Assembly: GCA_018303845.1 (NCBI GenBank)
Contig: JAGVXH010000005.1
Coordinates: forward strand, 20,105 to 84,104
Source of the DNA: Candidatus Pacearchaeota archaeon
GTDB lineage: Archaea > Nanobdellota > Nanobdellia > Pacearchaeales > GW2011-AR1
DNA length: 64,000 nt
Direction: 5' to 3'
Part shown: positions 43,147 to 52,268 of the stretch, piece after piece
How positions within the stretch are numbered: the stretch's first letter is position 1
Layout of the letters: the number at the start of each line of letters is the position of its first letter
Notes under the pieces: generated by a model
Seen by the model: only the letters and a program-made list of their open reading frames with translations
Told to the model about the DNA's origin: nothing
The model's database searches: none
Made by a program: the position numbers and the translations under genes

Positions 43147-43761
43147 ATGGATAAAAGGGAAATAGCAACAATAATCCTAGCAACAATAATCATGGCTCTA
43201 GCAGCCTCGTTCAAAGATACCTCAATATTCTATGTAGCCACTCTATCCTTCCTAATAATAATATCAGTAAATATTATCGCAAAAAAAATTGTAGGCTTCC
43301 ATTTCGAAACCGATGTCAAAACAAAATTTTGGACATGGTACAGATTCGGACTCAGGCAAGACATGCATTTCAAAAGTCCAGTCCCAATGGCATGGCTACC
43401 TCTTCTATTAGCTCTCTTCACAAAAGGGCACCTTTTATGGCTCGGTATCTTAGAATTTGACATTGCGGCAAAAGCAGAACGAGTTGCAAAAAGACATGGG
43501 ATATATAGATTCACTCAAGTCACAGAATGGCACATGGCATGGATAGCAATCTGGGGAATCATAGCAAATCTAATATTCGCCATCGGAGCCTACGCATTAG
43601 GATTTGAGCTCTTTGCAAAACTCTCAATTTACTTCATAGCATGGAACACAATCCCAATCGGCAGACTCGACGGAGCAAAAATATTCTATGCAAATCGAGC
43701 TCTTTGGACAATAATATTCGCGATAACTGCAATTGTACTAGGATGGGGAATAGTCATATAA
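43147..43761 (+). CDS. Site-2-protease-like membrane protein lacking HExxH
   Basis: The 204-residue membrane protein keeps the last M50 motif, NTIPIGRLDGAKIF, and about five helices, but the helix that should carry HExxH reads FDIAAKAERVAKRHG. It aligns with VHELAHAxxAxRxG by eye, with both histidines and the glutamate lost. It is probably an inactive rhomboid-like/M50 relative that binds but does not cut. Its stop overlaps the patatin ATG (TAATG). Confidence 0.65.
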   Translation: MDKREIATIILATIIMALAASFKDTSIFYVATLSFLIIISVNIIAKKIVGFHFETDVKTKFWTWYRFGLRQDMHFKSPVPMAWLPLLLALFTKGHLLWLGILEFDIAAKAERVAKRHGIYRFTQVTEWHMAWIAIWGIIANLIFAIGAYALGFELFAKLSIYFIAWNTIPIGRLDGAKIFYANRALWTIIFAITAIVLGWGIVI

Positions 43762-44699
43762 TGCCACATAAAAAATACAAAATAGACAGACTCAAAAAAA
43801 CCAAATTCTCATTAGTCCTATCAGGGGGGTCATCATTAGGGCTAGCCCACATCGGAACAATAAAATTTTTAGAACATCATCACCTAGAACCCTCTGAAAT
43901 TATAGGAACATCAATGGGAAGCATAGTCGGAGCACTCTATGCGATGGGAGAAACTGCAGAAACAATAGAAGAAAAATTAAAAAATTTAGAAATAAACGAC
44001 CTCTTCGAAATCAAATACCTACAAGGAAGAATCGACTATAGAAAAGCCAAAGCCTTTCTAAAAAATATATTCCAAAATAAAAAAATCCAAGACACAAGGA
44101 TACCATTAAAAATAATAGCAACAAAACTAAAAAATGGAGAAGAAAAAATATTTACGAAAGAAGACAATGTAAAAATTTACGATGCCATAATAGCCTCAAT
44201 ATCTATCCCCGGAGTTCTTGAAGCAGAAAAAATAAAAAACGAAATATATATAGACGGATGCGTAAGCTCAAATCTGCCAATAGAAGCAGCAAAAAAAGAC
44301 AACATTAAACTAGCAATAAATGTAATAAACAAAAAAGCTAGAAACTACCACTACGAAAACCCCAAACATAGCTTCATAAAAAATCTGATAACAAAGTTTC
44401 AAATTCTAAGACGATCTTCAAGATACTACATTCTGAATCAAACAGAATCAAAAATAAAAACAACAAAAAAACTAATCCTAATAGAGCCAAACCTAAAAAG
44501 ATTCAACTCATTCAAACTAGTAAACCATAAAAAAATAATCCAAGCAGGATATCTTGAAACCAAAAAATATTTCGATGAAGCAGAAAAAATATATAATAAA
44601 AAACATAAGAAAAAAACAATGACTCCCCTAGAAAGAGTAATGACCTTCCCATTAAGAAGCACAAAAAAAATGATAGAAAATATACAAAAACTAAAATAA
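43761..44699 (+). CDS. Patatin-like phospholipase (RssA-type)
   Basis: Patatins are Ser-Asp lipid acyl hydrolases. The 312-residue protein has the oxyanion loop SGGSSLGLAHIG, nucleophile motif IGTSMGSIVG (about residue 56) and catalytic Asp in DGCVSSNLP (about 175). The true start is the ATG at 43761, one base into the previous stop, so the track's 40 upstream codons are a frame from the M50-like gene. It is translated with that gene, suggesting a lipid or membrane-quality role. Confidence 0.85.
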   Translation: MPHKKYKIDRLKKTKFSLVLSGGSSLGLAHIGTIKFLEHHHLEPSEIIGTSMGSIVGALYAMGETAETIEEKLKNLEINDLFEIKYLQGRIDYRKAKAFLKNIFQNKKIQDTRIPLKIIATKLKNGEEKIFTKEDNVKIYDAIIASISIPGVLEAEKIKNEIYIDGCVSSNLPIEAAKKDNIKLAINVINKKARNYHYENPKHSFIKNLITKFQILRRSSRYYILNQTESKIKTTKKLILIEPNLKRFNSFKLVNHKKIIQAGYLETKKYFDEAEKIYNKKHKKKTMTPLERVMTFPLRSTKKMIENIQKLK

Positions 44700-44732
44700 T
44701 ATAGAAACGAAATTTATCTTTTCTAAAAACCA

Positions 44733-46277
44733 ATGAAAGAATTAAGCCTAACCCCCAGAGCCTACCAGTCTTCAATACTAGAAACCTGCAAAGAAAACGA
44801 TTGCTTAGTCGTACTCCCGACAGGAACGGGAAAAACCTTAATAGCCCTAATGCTAACCATCCACAGATTCAAATCTTTTCCTCTTCAAAAAATCCTAATC
44901 CTCGCTCCAACAAAACCCCTAATCGAACAGCATTACGATTCATTCAAAAAAAATCTACCAAGCGACTGGGCAGATATGCAACTCTTCACAGGGAAAACCC
45001 CTTCAACAAAAAGAAAAGAAATATGGGAAACCGCAGAATTCATTTTCTCAACGCCTCAATGCATCGCAAACGACATAAAAAAGGAACTCTATAAACTCTC
45101 CGATGTATCCCTCCTAATCGTAGACGAATGCCACCGATGTCTAAAAAATTATGCCTACAACGAAATAGCCAAGCGTTACAAATCACAAGCAACAAATCAA
45201 AGAATACTAGCACTAACAGCTTCACCAGGCGGAGACAAAATAACAATCCAAGAAGTCTGCAAAAACTTAGGAATAAAAGCCGTAGAAATCAGAACCCGAG
45301 AATCCCCAGACGTAACTCCATATCTCCAAGACTTAGAATTCGAAAAAATAGAAGTAAACTTCCCCCCATCCTTTCTAGAAATAAAAATACTTCTTGAAAC
45401 AATCTATAATAGGAAAATATCCGAACTAAAACATCGAGGCATTTTCTTCGGACAACCCTCAAAAACTATGCTCCTAAAAACTCAAGGCCGGCTCATCCAA
45501 GAAATAAAAAAGAAAAAGGATCTAAATAAACTCCTTGCAATGTCGGCAACAGCAACCGCTCTAAAAATATCACACGCCCTAATCCTACTAGAAACCCAAA
45601 CAGTCTCTTCCTTTATTGCCTACATGAAAGACCTTTTCCAACAAGCCGCAGAAAAAAAATCCCGCGGAGTAGAAAGGCTAACCAAATCTCCAGAATTCAC
45701 AAAAGCATTTTCCCTAGCTTTAACCCTAGAACAAGAACATCCAAAACTACAAAAATTAAAAGAGCTAGTAAAAACACAATTTGAAAACGATCCAAAATCC
45801 AAAATCATAATCTTCGCACAATACAGAGAAACCGTCCGAACAATTTCCGAAGAACTAAATAAAATACCGCAAGTAAAAGCAGACAACTTCGTCGGACAAG
45901 CAATCAAAGAACACGCAAAAGGAAAAACAACAGGACTAAAACAAAAAGAACAAAAAGCGATGATAGAAAAATTTAAACTAGGAGAAATAAATATATTGGT
46001 CGCAACTTCCATTGCCGAAGAAGGCCTCGACATCCCAGAAGTTTCCGAAGTCATATTCTACGAACCAATTCCCTCGGCAATTAGAAGCATACAAAGAAGA
46101 GGCCGAACCGCAAGACTTTCTAAAGGAAAATTAAAAATACTTGTAACCAAACAAACACTAGATGAAACATTCTACTATGTAGCACAAAACAAAGAGAGAA
46201 AAATGCATTCAGCAATTGGCCAAATAAAAAAAGACTTCGAAAACCCAATAAAAGAATATCAAGAAACTCTTTTGTAA
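44733..46277 (+). CDS. hef: Hef-type superfamily 2 helicase (helicase half only)
   Basis: Hef is the archaeal homologue of FANCM/XPF that processes stalled forks. The 514-residue protein has motif I LPTGTGKTLIA (about 30), DECHRCLKNYAYNEIAKRYK, TASPGG, a variable central domain, and the second RecA domain with ATSIAEEGLDIPEV and QRRGRTARLSKG. The C-terminal nuclease/HhH half is absent; it is encoded by a separate gene 370 bp downstream. Confidence 0.88.
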   Translation: MKELSLTPRAYQSSILETCKENDCLVVLPTGTGKTLIALMLTIHRFKSFPLQKILILAPTKPLIEQHYDSFKKNLPSDWADMQLFTGKTPSTKRKEIWETAEFIFSTPQCIANDIKKELYKLSDVSLLIVDECHRCLKNYAYNEIAKRYKSQATNQRILALTASPGGDKITIQEVCKNLGIKAVEIRTRESPDVTPYLQDLEFEKIEVNFPPSFLEIKILLETIYNRKISELKHRGIFFGQPSKTMLLKTQGRLIQEIKKKKDLNKLLAMSATATALKISHALILLETQTVSSFIAYMKDLFQQAAEKKSRGVERLTKSPEFTKAFSLALTLEQEHPKLQKLKELVKTQFENDPKSKIIIFAQYRETVRTISEELNKIPQVKADNFVGQAIKEHAKGKTTGLKQKEQKAMIEKFKLGEINILVATSIAEEGLDIPEVSEVIFYEPIPSAIRSIQRRGRTARLSKGKLKILVTKQTLDETFYYVAQNKERKMHSAIGQIKKDFENPIKEYQETLL

Positions 46278-46281
46278 TTTA

Positions 46282-46593
46282 TTATTTATTTTGCAATATA
46301 CCCAATAATCCCCTAGAAGAAGAAAAGCTATCTAAATATCTCTTATAAAATCCAGGGTCATTTTCCTTAACTAACATCTTCAGTCCATTTCCTCTTTCCG
46401 CCAACTTAATAACCCCAAGATCAAGACCCTTATTGTCCCCATAATCAAGTCGCCTAAAACAATAATAGCACTTATTATTTTTCTTATCAGGATACACATG
46501 TCCTTTTTCGTCACATTCGTCATGTCTCTGTTTAAGCACAGGATTATACTCCATCATTCTAGAAATCATCACTCTCTGAATAATATTTACCAC
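46282..46593 (-). CDS. Hypothetical zinc-binding-like protein between the Hef halves
   Basis: The 103-residue protein has HDECDEKGHVYP and CYYCFRR, a Cys/His set that could bind zinc. No family was recognised. It is on the opposite strand and fills the gap between the Hef helicase and nuclease genes. It starts with GTG at 46593, about 24 bases from a CTTTATAATATT box that reads in both directions; an ATG at 46569 is an alternative. Confidence 0.5.
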   Translation of the reverse strand: MVNIIQRVMISRMMEYNPVLKQRHDECDEKGHVYPDKKNNKCYYCFRRLDYGDNKGLDLGVIKLAERGNGLKMLVKENDPGFYKRYLDSFSSSRGLLGILQNK

Positions 46594-46610
46594 ATCCTAA
46601 ACAAAACCTC

Positions 46611-46623
46611 TAATATTATAAAG
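46611..46623. promoter_or_regulatory. Shared divergent TATA-like box
   Basis: AATATTATAAAG is centred about 26 bases before the ATG of the nuclease gene (+) and about 24 before the GTG at 46593 (-). It may drive both. Confidence 0.45.
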
Positions 46624-46643
46624 ATTTAGCTATTCCACTAACC

Positions 46644-47315
46644 ATGAAACAAATAGAAAACATTTTCTCAAAAACAAAAACAAAATCAGAAGCCATCTGC
46701 CCAAATCCAAAAACCCCAATCATAATCGATAAGCGCGAAAACAATTCCCTAATCAAAGCCAACCTTATAGAACAAAAAGCAAATATCCAAGAAGAAATCC
46801 TAGAAATCGGAGACTACCTAATTAACGACACAATCCTAGAAAGAAAAACATACAAAGACTTCACAGCCTCGATAATAGACAAACGCCTCTTTAATCAAAT
46901 CCACCAAATGAAAAAATACCCAAATCATTTCCTAATTCTAGAAGGCTTCGACTTCACCTACAAATCCTCACTTCACCCAAACGCAATCCGCGGAGCAATC
47001 CTTTCAACCGCAAGCCAAATCCCAATTATCTACACAGAAAACGAATCCGACACCGCAAAATTCCTAATCACAATCGCCAGACGCCAAGAAAAAGAAAATC
47101 AAAACTACAGCCTAAGGCAGACAAAATCCAACCTAACAAAAGAAGAACAAAAACAATTTATCCTAGAAGGCTTCCCAGGAATCGGCCCGACCTCAGCACA
47201 AAATCTTTTACAAGAATTCAAATCCTTAAAAAAAATATTTGGAGCGACAAAAGAAGAATTAAAAAAAACCCTAGACGAAAACAAAATAGAAAAATTTCTA
47301 TCAACCTTGAATTAA
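46644..47315 (+). CDS. ERCC4/XPF-type nuclease (Hef nuclease half)
   Basis: The 223-residue protein has the ERCC4 motifs IIIDKRENNSLI, VLERK-type ILERKTYKDFTASI (catalytic ERKxxxDF at about residue 71) and FLILEGFDF, then a helix-hairpin-helix tail (EGFPGIGPTSAQNLLQEFKSL). In most euryarchaea this is fused to the Hef helicase; here it is separate with its own promoter. Confidence 0.88.
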   Translation: MKQIENIFSKTKTKSEAICPNPKTPIIIDKRENNSLIKANLIEQKANIQEEILEIGDYLINDTILERKTYKDFTASIIDKRLFNQIHQMKKYPNHFLILEGFDFTYKSSLHPNAIRGAILSTASQIPIIYTENESDTAKFLITIARRQEKENQNYSLRQTKSNLTKEEQKQFILEGFPGIGPTSAQNLLQEFKSLKKIFGATKEELKKTLDENKIEKFLSTLN

Positions 47316-47534
47316 TTCATCAAAAATTTTATCCTGTAAATCACTAGGAAACTCCCCAAAAAACCTACCGCCATGATATACGACACCCCTAACATTTTCA
47401 ATAATCTTTTTAACGTAAACACCCTCTTCAGAGCCATTATACTTCTTTGCCAAATCCTCTATCCCAGACATACCACGAGAACGATAAACAGAAGAAGCCT
47501 TTTCAATGATTTCCCTAATCTCATAACTTTCCAT
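47301..47534 (-). CDS. Hypothetical protein, 77 aa
   Basis: The protein is soluble and helical (SYEIREIIEKASSVYRS, then DLAKKYNGSEEGVYVKK). No family was recognised. It overlaps the 3' end of the nuclease gene by 15 bases in convergent orientation. A TTTTTATAAGGG box about 27 bases upstream and an AGGAGGAGG sequence just before the ATG support the start. Confidence 0.5.
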   Translation of the reverse strand: MESYEIREIIEKASSVYRSRGMSGIEDLAKKYNGSEEGVYVKKIIENVRGVVYHGGRFFGEFPSDLQDKIFDELIQG

Positions 47535-47663
47535 CTCCTCCTCCTAATACACTTCCCTTATAAAAATTCCTGCTCCCAAAAACCCCAAATTCCAAACCAA
47601 TAATCATATAAAGCTACAAAATCTTTTTAGTCTATATTTCTCCATACCTTTACAAAAATAAAA

Positions 47664-48860
47664 TTACGAACTCAAACTAAAAGAAGCAAATTCCGTCTTA
47701 CTTGCTAATTTTCTAATATCGTCAAGTGTAACTTCATTAATTTTCTTTTCATAATCATAATACTCTTCAACTTTACCACGAACCTCTGACATAACTAAAT
47801 TAACAGCAGTCTCACTTGAACCTTCAGACTCAACTTTCCTGTTTCCTACAACTTGCACCTTAGCTTCATCTAACTCTTTCTGCGTCAAATTCTTCATCTT
47901 AGAAAATTCTTCCAAACAAATCTTTTTTACTTCTTCAACCTTAGAAGAATCGGTGCCAGCCCAAATCACCATATAACCAAAATCTCGTCCACTATCAAAA
48001 TCACTTTTAATACCATAAACTAATCCCCTCTTCTCTCGAACCTCACTAAAAAGTTTACTACTCATCCCCTGCCCCAAAATCGCAGAAAAAACCTCTGCCG
48101 CATAATTTCCCCTATCTCCAGCCTTAGGAAAATGAAAACCAAGTGCAACATTTGCCTGCTCAAGTCCCTCTCTTTTTTCATCATCGCGAATATTTCTCAA
48201 AGTAATTTTCGGCATCTTCAATTTCAAACTTTTAATTTTGGAATTTGGACTCAAGCTTTTCGCAAAAGAAATTATATCTTTAAATTCATTATTGCCGACA
48301 ACACAAAGTATAGAATTCTCGAGGACATAAACCTCATCGTGCTTTTCCTTCAATCTATCCCTCGTCATCCTTCGAACAACCTCCTGTCTTCCTGCAGCAA
48401 AAATCCCAAACGGCTCATTATATAAATTACTCTGTATTCTCTCAAGCGTATGCCTCATGGGATTATCGCGATGCATCTTAATTTCCTCACAAATAACACT
48501 CGCCTCTTTCTCAACATCTTCCTCTGGAAAAATAGGATTAAAGAAAACATCAAACATAACATCCATTGCGACATCTAAATGTTTAGATGGAAGCTTGGCA
48601 TAATAAGCCGTAATCTCCTCATGTGTAAATGCGTTAATCTCTCCTCCCAAACTTTCTATTTCAAAAACAATCTCTCTAGTACCTCGAGTAGGTGTCCCCT
48701 TGAAACACAAATGTTCAATAAAATGCGCCATCCCCTTCTCCTCAGCAGAATCATAGCCAGAACCATACCGAACTGCAAGCATCACCGTAGTCACATCAAC
48801 ATCTCGCTTCTCAAATAAAACAGTCAACCCATTAGCCAAAACCTTCTTCTGAAACTTCAT
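47664..48860 (-). CDS. M16-family zinc peptidase
   Basis: M16 enzymes are inverted-HExxH zinc peptidases. The 398-residue protein has HFIEHLCFKGT (H46, E49, H50), and the downstream zinc-ligand region EEDVEKEASVICEEIKMHRDNP with the R/Y motif of the second domain. It is one catalytic half of about 400 residues; no second-half partner is adjacent. A TTATATAAGTT box 26 bases upstream supports 48860. Confidence 0.92.
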   Translation of the reverse strand: MKFQKKVLANGLTVLFEKRDVDVTTVMLAVRYGSGYDSAEEKGMAHFIEHLCFKGTPTRGTREIVFEIESLGGEINAFTHEEITAYYAKLPSKHLDVAMDVMFDVFFNPIFPEEDVEKEASVICEEIKMHRDNPMRHTLERIQSNLYNEPFGIFAAGRQEVVRRMTRDRLKEKHDEVYVLENSILCVVGNNEFKDIISFAKSLSPNSKIKSLKLKMPKITLRNIRDDEKREGLEQANVALGFHFPKAGDRGNYAAEVFSAILGQGMSSKLFSEVREKRGLVYGIKSDFDSGRDFGYMVIWAGTDSSKVEEVKKICLEEFSKMKNLTQKELDEAKVQVVGNRKVESEGSSETAVNLVMSEVRGKVEEYYDYEKKINEVTLDDIRKLASKTEFASFSLSS

Positions 48861-48894
48861 GACAACAAAAATCCCAATTAACTTATATAACTTC

Positions 48895-49113
48895 CTAGTC
48901 CTTCAAGTCAGAACAAAAACGACCAAGCGCATCCGTTCTATCTCTAGAATCAGAAAAAGAAGTAACTCCTTCCCCTTTAGCTAATTTATAAAAATCATCC
49001 ACGGCATCAACCAAAGGGAAAACAGAAGAAACCACAGAAACAGCCGCAAAAGAATACATAGAAATCATATAACTATTTTCATTACAAAAACTAAAAATTT
49101 CTCCAAGTCCCAT
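48895..49113 (-). CDS. Small membrane protein, 72 aa
   Basis: One membrane helix (YMISMYSFAAVSVVSSVFPLV) is followed by a charged tail (SFSDSRDRTDALGRFCSDLKD). No family was recognised. Its ATG overlaps the stop of the pyrophosphatase gene (TAATG), implying coupling. Confidence 0.45.
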   Translation of the reverse strand: MGLGEIFSFCNENSYMISMYSFAAVSVVSSVFPLVDAVDDFYKLAKGEGVTSFSDSRDRTDALGRFCSDLKD

Positions 49114-50018
49114 TAGCCAAAATATTCCTCCAACTTAGGAATAACTTGCTTCTTCCTAGACATCATTCCCTTATACCACCCATCCTTAGACTTCCCAAAA
49201 ACCTTATCCCTTAAACCCTCTCTCCCAACATAAAGAAGCATTGTTCCCTCTTTCATGATATCCGTCAACATCAAAAACACGGCCTCTCTTCCTTCAACCT
49301 TTAGTCTTTCCATCTCTTTCAATAACTCTAATCTCTTCCCTTCAACCATTCCCAAATCAACAACCTCCAACTGCCCAACCCCAATTCTTTTCCCACCCAT
49401 CTCAAAATCCTTATAGTCTCTCGCAACTAAATCACGCGCACTCTTCCCTTCAACTTCACTTTTCACCTTAAACATCTCCATCCCCAAACTCTCCACTTCA
49501 CCAATACCACAAATTTTAGACAATTCTTTTACAACTCTTTTATCCTCGTCGGTACAAGTCGGAGATCTAAAAATAACAGTATCACTAAGAATCGCACAAA
49601 GCATCAACCCAGCCGTTCCCTTTGAAATCTTCTTCCCATAATAATCAAACAAACCCTTAACAACACTAGCGCAACACCCAAGCGGACGAATCAAAACTTC
49701 AATCGGAACCTTCGTAGTCACATCACCAAGCTTATGATGGTCCACCAGCCCCACAATCATAGCATCCTTCATCCCATCAACCGCCTGTGACAAATCACTA
49801 TGATCCACCAAAATAACCTCGTCCTTAAGACCAACGCTCTTCAAAACCTTAGGAGCTTTAACCCCAAACTTCTCCAAAATAAACTTAGTCTCAGAATTGA
49901 GCTCCCCCGCAACTCGAGCCTCCGTCTCAAAACCAAGCAATTTCTTCAATTCCGCAACAGCAATAGCAGAACAAACCGAATCACTATCCGGACTTTTATG
50001 CCCAACAACATATATCAT
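49113..50018 (-). CDS. ppaC: Manganese-dependent inorganic pyrophosphatase
   Basis: A DHH-type (family II) pyrophosphatase that hydrolyses PPi. The 301-residue protein has GHKSPDSDSVCSAIA, VDHSDLSQAV, GLVDHHKLGDV and the C-terminal SRKKQVIPKL, the substrate-binding signature. The start is the ATG at 50018 (MIYVVGHKSP), 26 bases after a GATATTTAAGTTT box; the track start at 50063 is too far upstream. Confidence 0.93.
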   Translation of the reverse strand: MIYVVGHKSPDSDSVCSAIAVAELKKLLGFETEARVAGELNSETKFILEKFGVKAPKVLKSVGLKDEVILVDHSDLSQAVDGMKDAMIVGLVDHHKLGDVTTKVPIEVLIRPLGCCASVVKGLFDYYGKKISKGTAGLMLCAILSDTVIFRSPTCTDEDKRVVKELSKICGIGEVESLGMEMFKVKSEVEGKSARDLVARDYKDFEMGGKRIGVGQLEVVDLGMVEGKRLELLKEMERLKVEGREAVFLMLTDIMKEGTMLLYVGREGLRDKVFGKSKDGWYKGMMSRKKQVIPKLEEYFG

Positions 50019-50105
50019 AAAATAACAAAAAAAAATAAACTTAAATATCTTTCTTAAACGCAAAACAAAACAAATAAAAACCCTAAAAAATGTTATAACT
50101 CAAAA

Positions 50106-50834
50106 ATGACATATAGAATATCGGTAATTGGAATAGACGGAGCAGGAAAAAGCACAGTCATATCTAAGACTATAGCAAAACTCTCTAACGAATATAAAAT
50201 ATTAAAAACCGGAAGACCAATATATATTGAAGAAGCAGGAAAAAGAACTTACTTTTACGAAAAAACTACGAAGAAAATAGATGCGATACATCAATACTTC
50301 GACAACACAAAATTCAAACCAGGTATTTCCTTTGCAAACGGCCTAAATGTTTTCATACAGCCGACACTAGAATCAAAAATGATAACATACCACAATCCAG
50401 ACATAACAATCGCAAGCAGAGATATGACAATTTGCCCAGCAACATATTTAACATTTTATCATCCTAATTCAAAAAAATTAACTCAAGCCCAAAGACTAAA
50501 CCTATTCAATAGATTCAGAAGAATGGGCTATCCAAATCTAATTACATATCTAGACATAAATCCAAAAGAAGCAGTAAAAAGAATAGATTCAAGAATAGAA
50601 CAAGAACAATTACTCAATAAAGCTACAAACCGAAATAAATGGAAACATCTCCATGAGACAGAAGACAAACTAAAAGAAATAAAAAAACATTACGAAAACG
50701 CATTAGAATATTTAATAAAAGAGGGAGAAAAAATAAAAATAATAGATGCAAATCAATCCCTGGAAAATGTAATAGATGAATTTGCTCAAACAATCATAGA
50801 AAACATGAAATCTTTTAAAAAAATTAACTATTAA
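50106..50834 (+). CDS. P-loop nucleotide kinase resembling dTMP kinase
   Basis: The 242-residue protein has the P-loop GIDGAGKSTVI, a DRx-type IASRDMTICPATYLTFYHP and a lid RIDSRI, an arrangement like thymidylate kinase, though it is longer than usual (about 205) and the middle differs. The substrate is uncertain. Codon use is unusually AT-rich, with ATA and TAT codons, and the coding strand is less C-rich than neighbouring + strand genes, so acquisition is possible. Confidence 0.65.
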   Translation: MTYRISVIGIDGAGKSTVISKTIAKLSNEYKILKTGRPIYIEEAGKRTYFYEKTTKKIDAIHQYFDNTKFKPGISFANGLNVFIQPTLESKMITYHNPDITIASRDMTICPATYLTFYHPNSKKLTQAQRLNLFNRFRRMGYPNLITYLDINPKEAVKRIDSRIEQEQLLNKATNRNKWKHLHETEDKLKEIKKHYENALEYLIKEGEKIKIIDANQSLENVIDEFAQTIIENMKSFKKINY

Positions 50835-50896
50835 AATCTCTATTTTATTTTAATTCCAAATCTTCTAAACTAACAATTATTTTATTTCTCACTAAC

Positions 50897-51160
50897 TTAA
50901 AAAATCTTTCCAGAAGCCACATCTCTAATTAAACCCAAACCGTCTTCACCGAATCTAGCCACAAATCCATCTCTTTCCTCATAATTAAAATATCTTATCA
51001 TAGGAGAAACACAACCATCTGGTCTTACATAATCAGGAGCCGCACAAAAACGAATTTCCAAATCAGAAATATTCTTTCTTGCCGATTCTGCCGATTCTCT
51101 AAAAACAGCAGGAATACCCTCTCCATCAAATCCCGTAATTTCTAACATTTTTAATTTCAT
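50897..51160 (-). CDS. Hypothetical protein, 87 aa
   Basis: The soluble protein is acidic (LEITGFDGEGIPAVFRESAES) and has two cysteines (RFCAAPDYVRPDGCVSPMI). The ATG at 51160 is about 24 bases after an ATTTAAATGG box. No family was recognised. It is separate from the neighbouring methyltransferase. Confidence 0.45.
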   Translation of the reverse strand: MKLKMLEITGFDGEGIPAVFRESAESARKNISDLEIRFCAAPDYVRPDGCVSPMIRYFNYEERDGFVARFGEDGLGLIRDVASGKIF

Positions 51161-51224
51161 AAAAAGAAACAAGATTCTCCATTTAAATTAATTATTATAC
51201 CAAACCACCCTCTTCCATAAACTC

Positions 51225-51983
51225 TCACTTCTTCTGAACAACCAAAATCCTCTCCCCAAACATCTCAAAATCTCGAAGAACATTATAATTCTCAACCAAA
51301 AAATCCATCAGCCATTTTCTCTTAACCGCAAATTTCTTCCCACCACCAAGACTAACCAAGGGAACACTTAATACTAAAACCTCACAATTCTTCATAATCT
51401 CGCCAATTAACTTCAAAGAAAAATTCCTCTCCATGTTCTCAAGCGCATCCACAACCTGAAACAAAAAAACAACTCGCGGACACTTTGCCTTTTCCAAAAT
51501 ACCCCTAACTAAATCCAAATCAAACAAATCCCCGCAAATAGCCCGCCCATCAAAATCATTATCCTTAAAAAAAATATTCATCTGGTCAACCAACTGACCA
51601 GCAGCCTCAACTCCAACATAAGAAACTCCCCTAGGCAAAAACTCATAACTAAACCCATTAACCCCACAACCCAAATCAACAATACTTTTCGCATCCCTAA
51701 TCCCAGAAAAAATCTCTCCATAAAATTCCTCATAATCTCGCTTCTTACTAGAAATATGAACATCCAACTTTTTCCCAGATTTATGCAAAACCCTATTAGT
51801 CAAAAACACTCCAAAATATTTCCGAAGAAGTGCACGTGCCTCCTTAACATCATCCCTTGATTCATTAAGAGCTCGCAAAATAACAGAATCTGGCAAACCA
51901 GAAAATTCCTTCTTCTTCTTAACCTCTCCAGTCAAATCCAATCCGTGAGAATCCGTGAGAATCCGTGAACCATTTTTATCCAT
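51225..51983 (-). CDS. Class I SAM-dependent methyltransferase (FmrO/rRNA methyltransferase-like)
   Basis: The 252-residue protein has a helical N-terminal domain (EFSGLPDSVILRALNESRDD and EARALLRKYFGVFLT) followed by a Rossmann-fold domain with motif I IVDLGCGVNGFSYEF (about 110) and later AICGDLFDLDLV and FLFQVVDALENME. The arrangement resembles the 16S rRNA G1405 methyltransferase family (FmrO/ArmA type), but the family signature is weak here and the target unknown. Residues 5-18 come from three ATCCGTGAG repeat units. Confidence 0.55.
   Translation of the reverse strand: MDKNGSRILTDSHGLDLTGEVKKKKEFSGLPDSVILRALNESRDDVKEARALLRKYFGVFLTNRVLHKSGKKLDVHISSKKRDYEEFYGEIFSGIRDAKSIVDLGCGVNGFSYEFLPRGVSYVGVEAAGQLVDQMNIFFKDNDFDGRAICGDLFDLDLVRGILEKAKCPRVVFLFQVVDALENMERNFSLKLIGEIMKNCEVLVLSVPLVSLGGGKKFAVKRKWLMDFLVENYNVLRDFEMFGERILVVQKK
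51941..51969. repeat. ATCCGTG array inside the methyltransferase start
   Basis: Three ATCCGTGAG units sit over codons 5-15 of the methyltransferase and are read as SRILTDSHGL. The same family occurs in gaps nearby at 52049 and 52239. Confidence 0.75.
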
Positions 51984-52048
51984 AACAAATAAACAAAAAG
52001 AAACTTTAAAACAATTACCAACAACGATTCTTTAGCCCCAACCAAATC

Positions 52049-52268
52049 CAATCCGTGTAATCTGTGTTCTAAATTTTTCCAAAAGCCTCCCACCATTCAC
52101 CCTCATTTATCAACAATAAGCCCAATCTTCCACCTCTCCATAAGAAATTATGCGTGTCGAAGACACCATAATTTTTTATGGAACTCCTCCTAAAATATCC
52201 TTGCCCAATACCCCCACCTTACAATCCAATCACAAACCAAATCCGTGTAATCCGTGTTCTAAATTTTA
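52049..52268. repeat. Repeat-filled gap between methyltransferase and PHP genes
   Basis: The 282-bp gap contains two ATCCGTGTAATCYGTGTTCTAAATTTT arrays (52049-52075 and 52239-52268) and hairpin copy 7 between them. No gene is evident. Confidence 0.65.
52138..52181 (+). repeat. GAA-loop hairpin element, copy 7
   Basis: CCATAA/TTATGG outer stem, G/T pair, AAATTATG/CATAATTT, bulged C, GTGTC/GACAC and a GAA loop. It is the archetype of the family. Confidence 0.9.

Noticed and set aside
43641-43760. Extended N-terminus of the patatin gene in the ORF track
   Set aside because: Those 40 codons overlap the M50-like gene in another frame; the ATG at 43761 overlaps its stop and precedes the first patatin motif.
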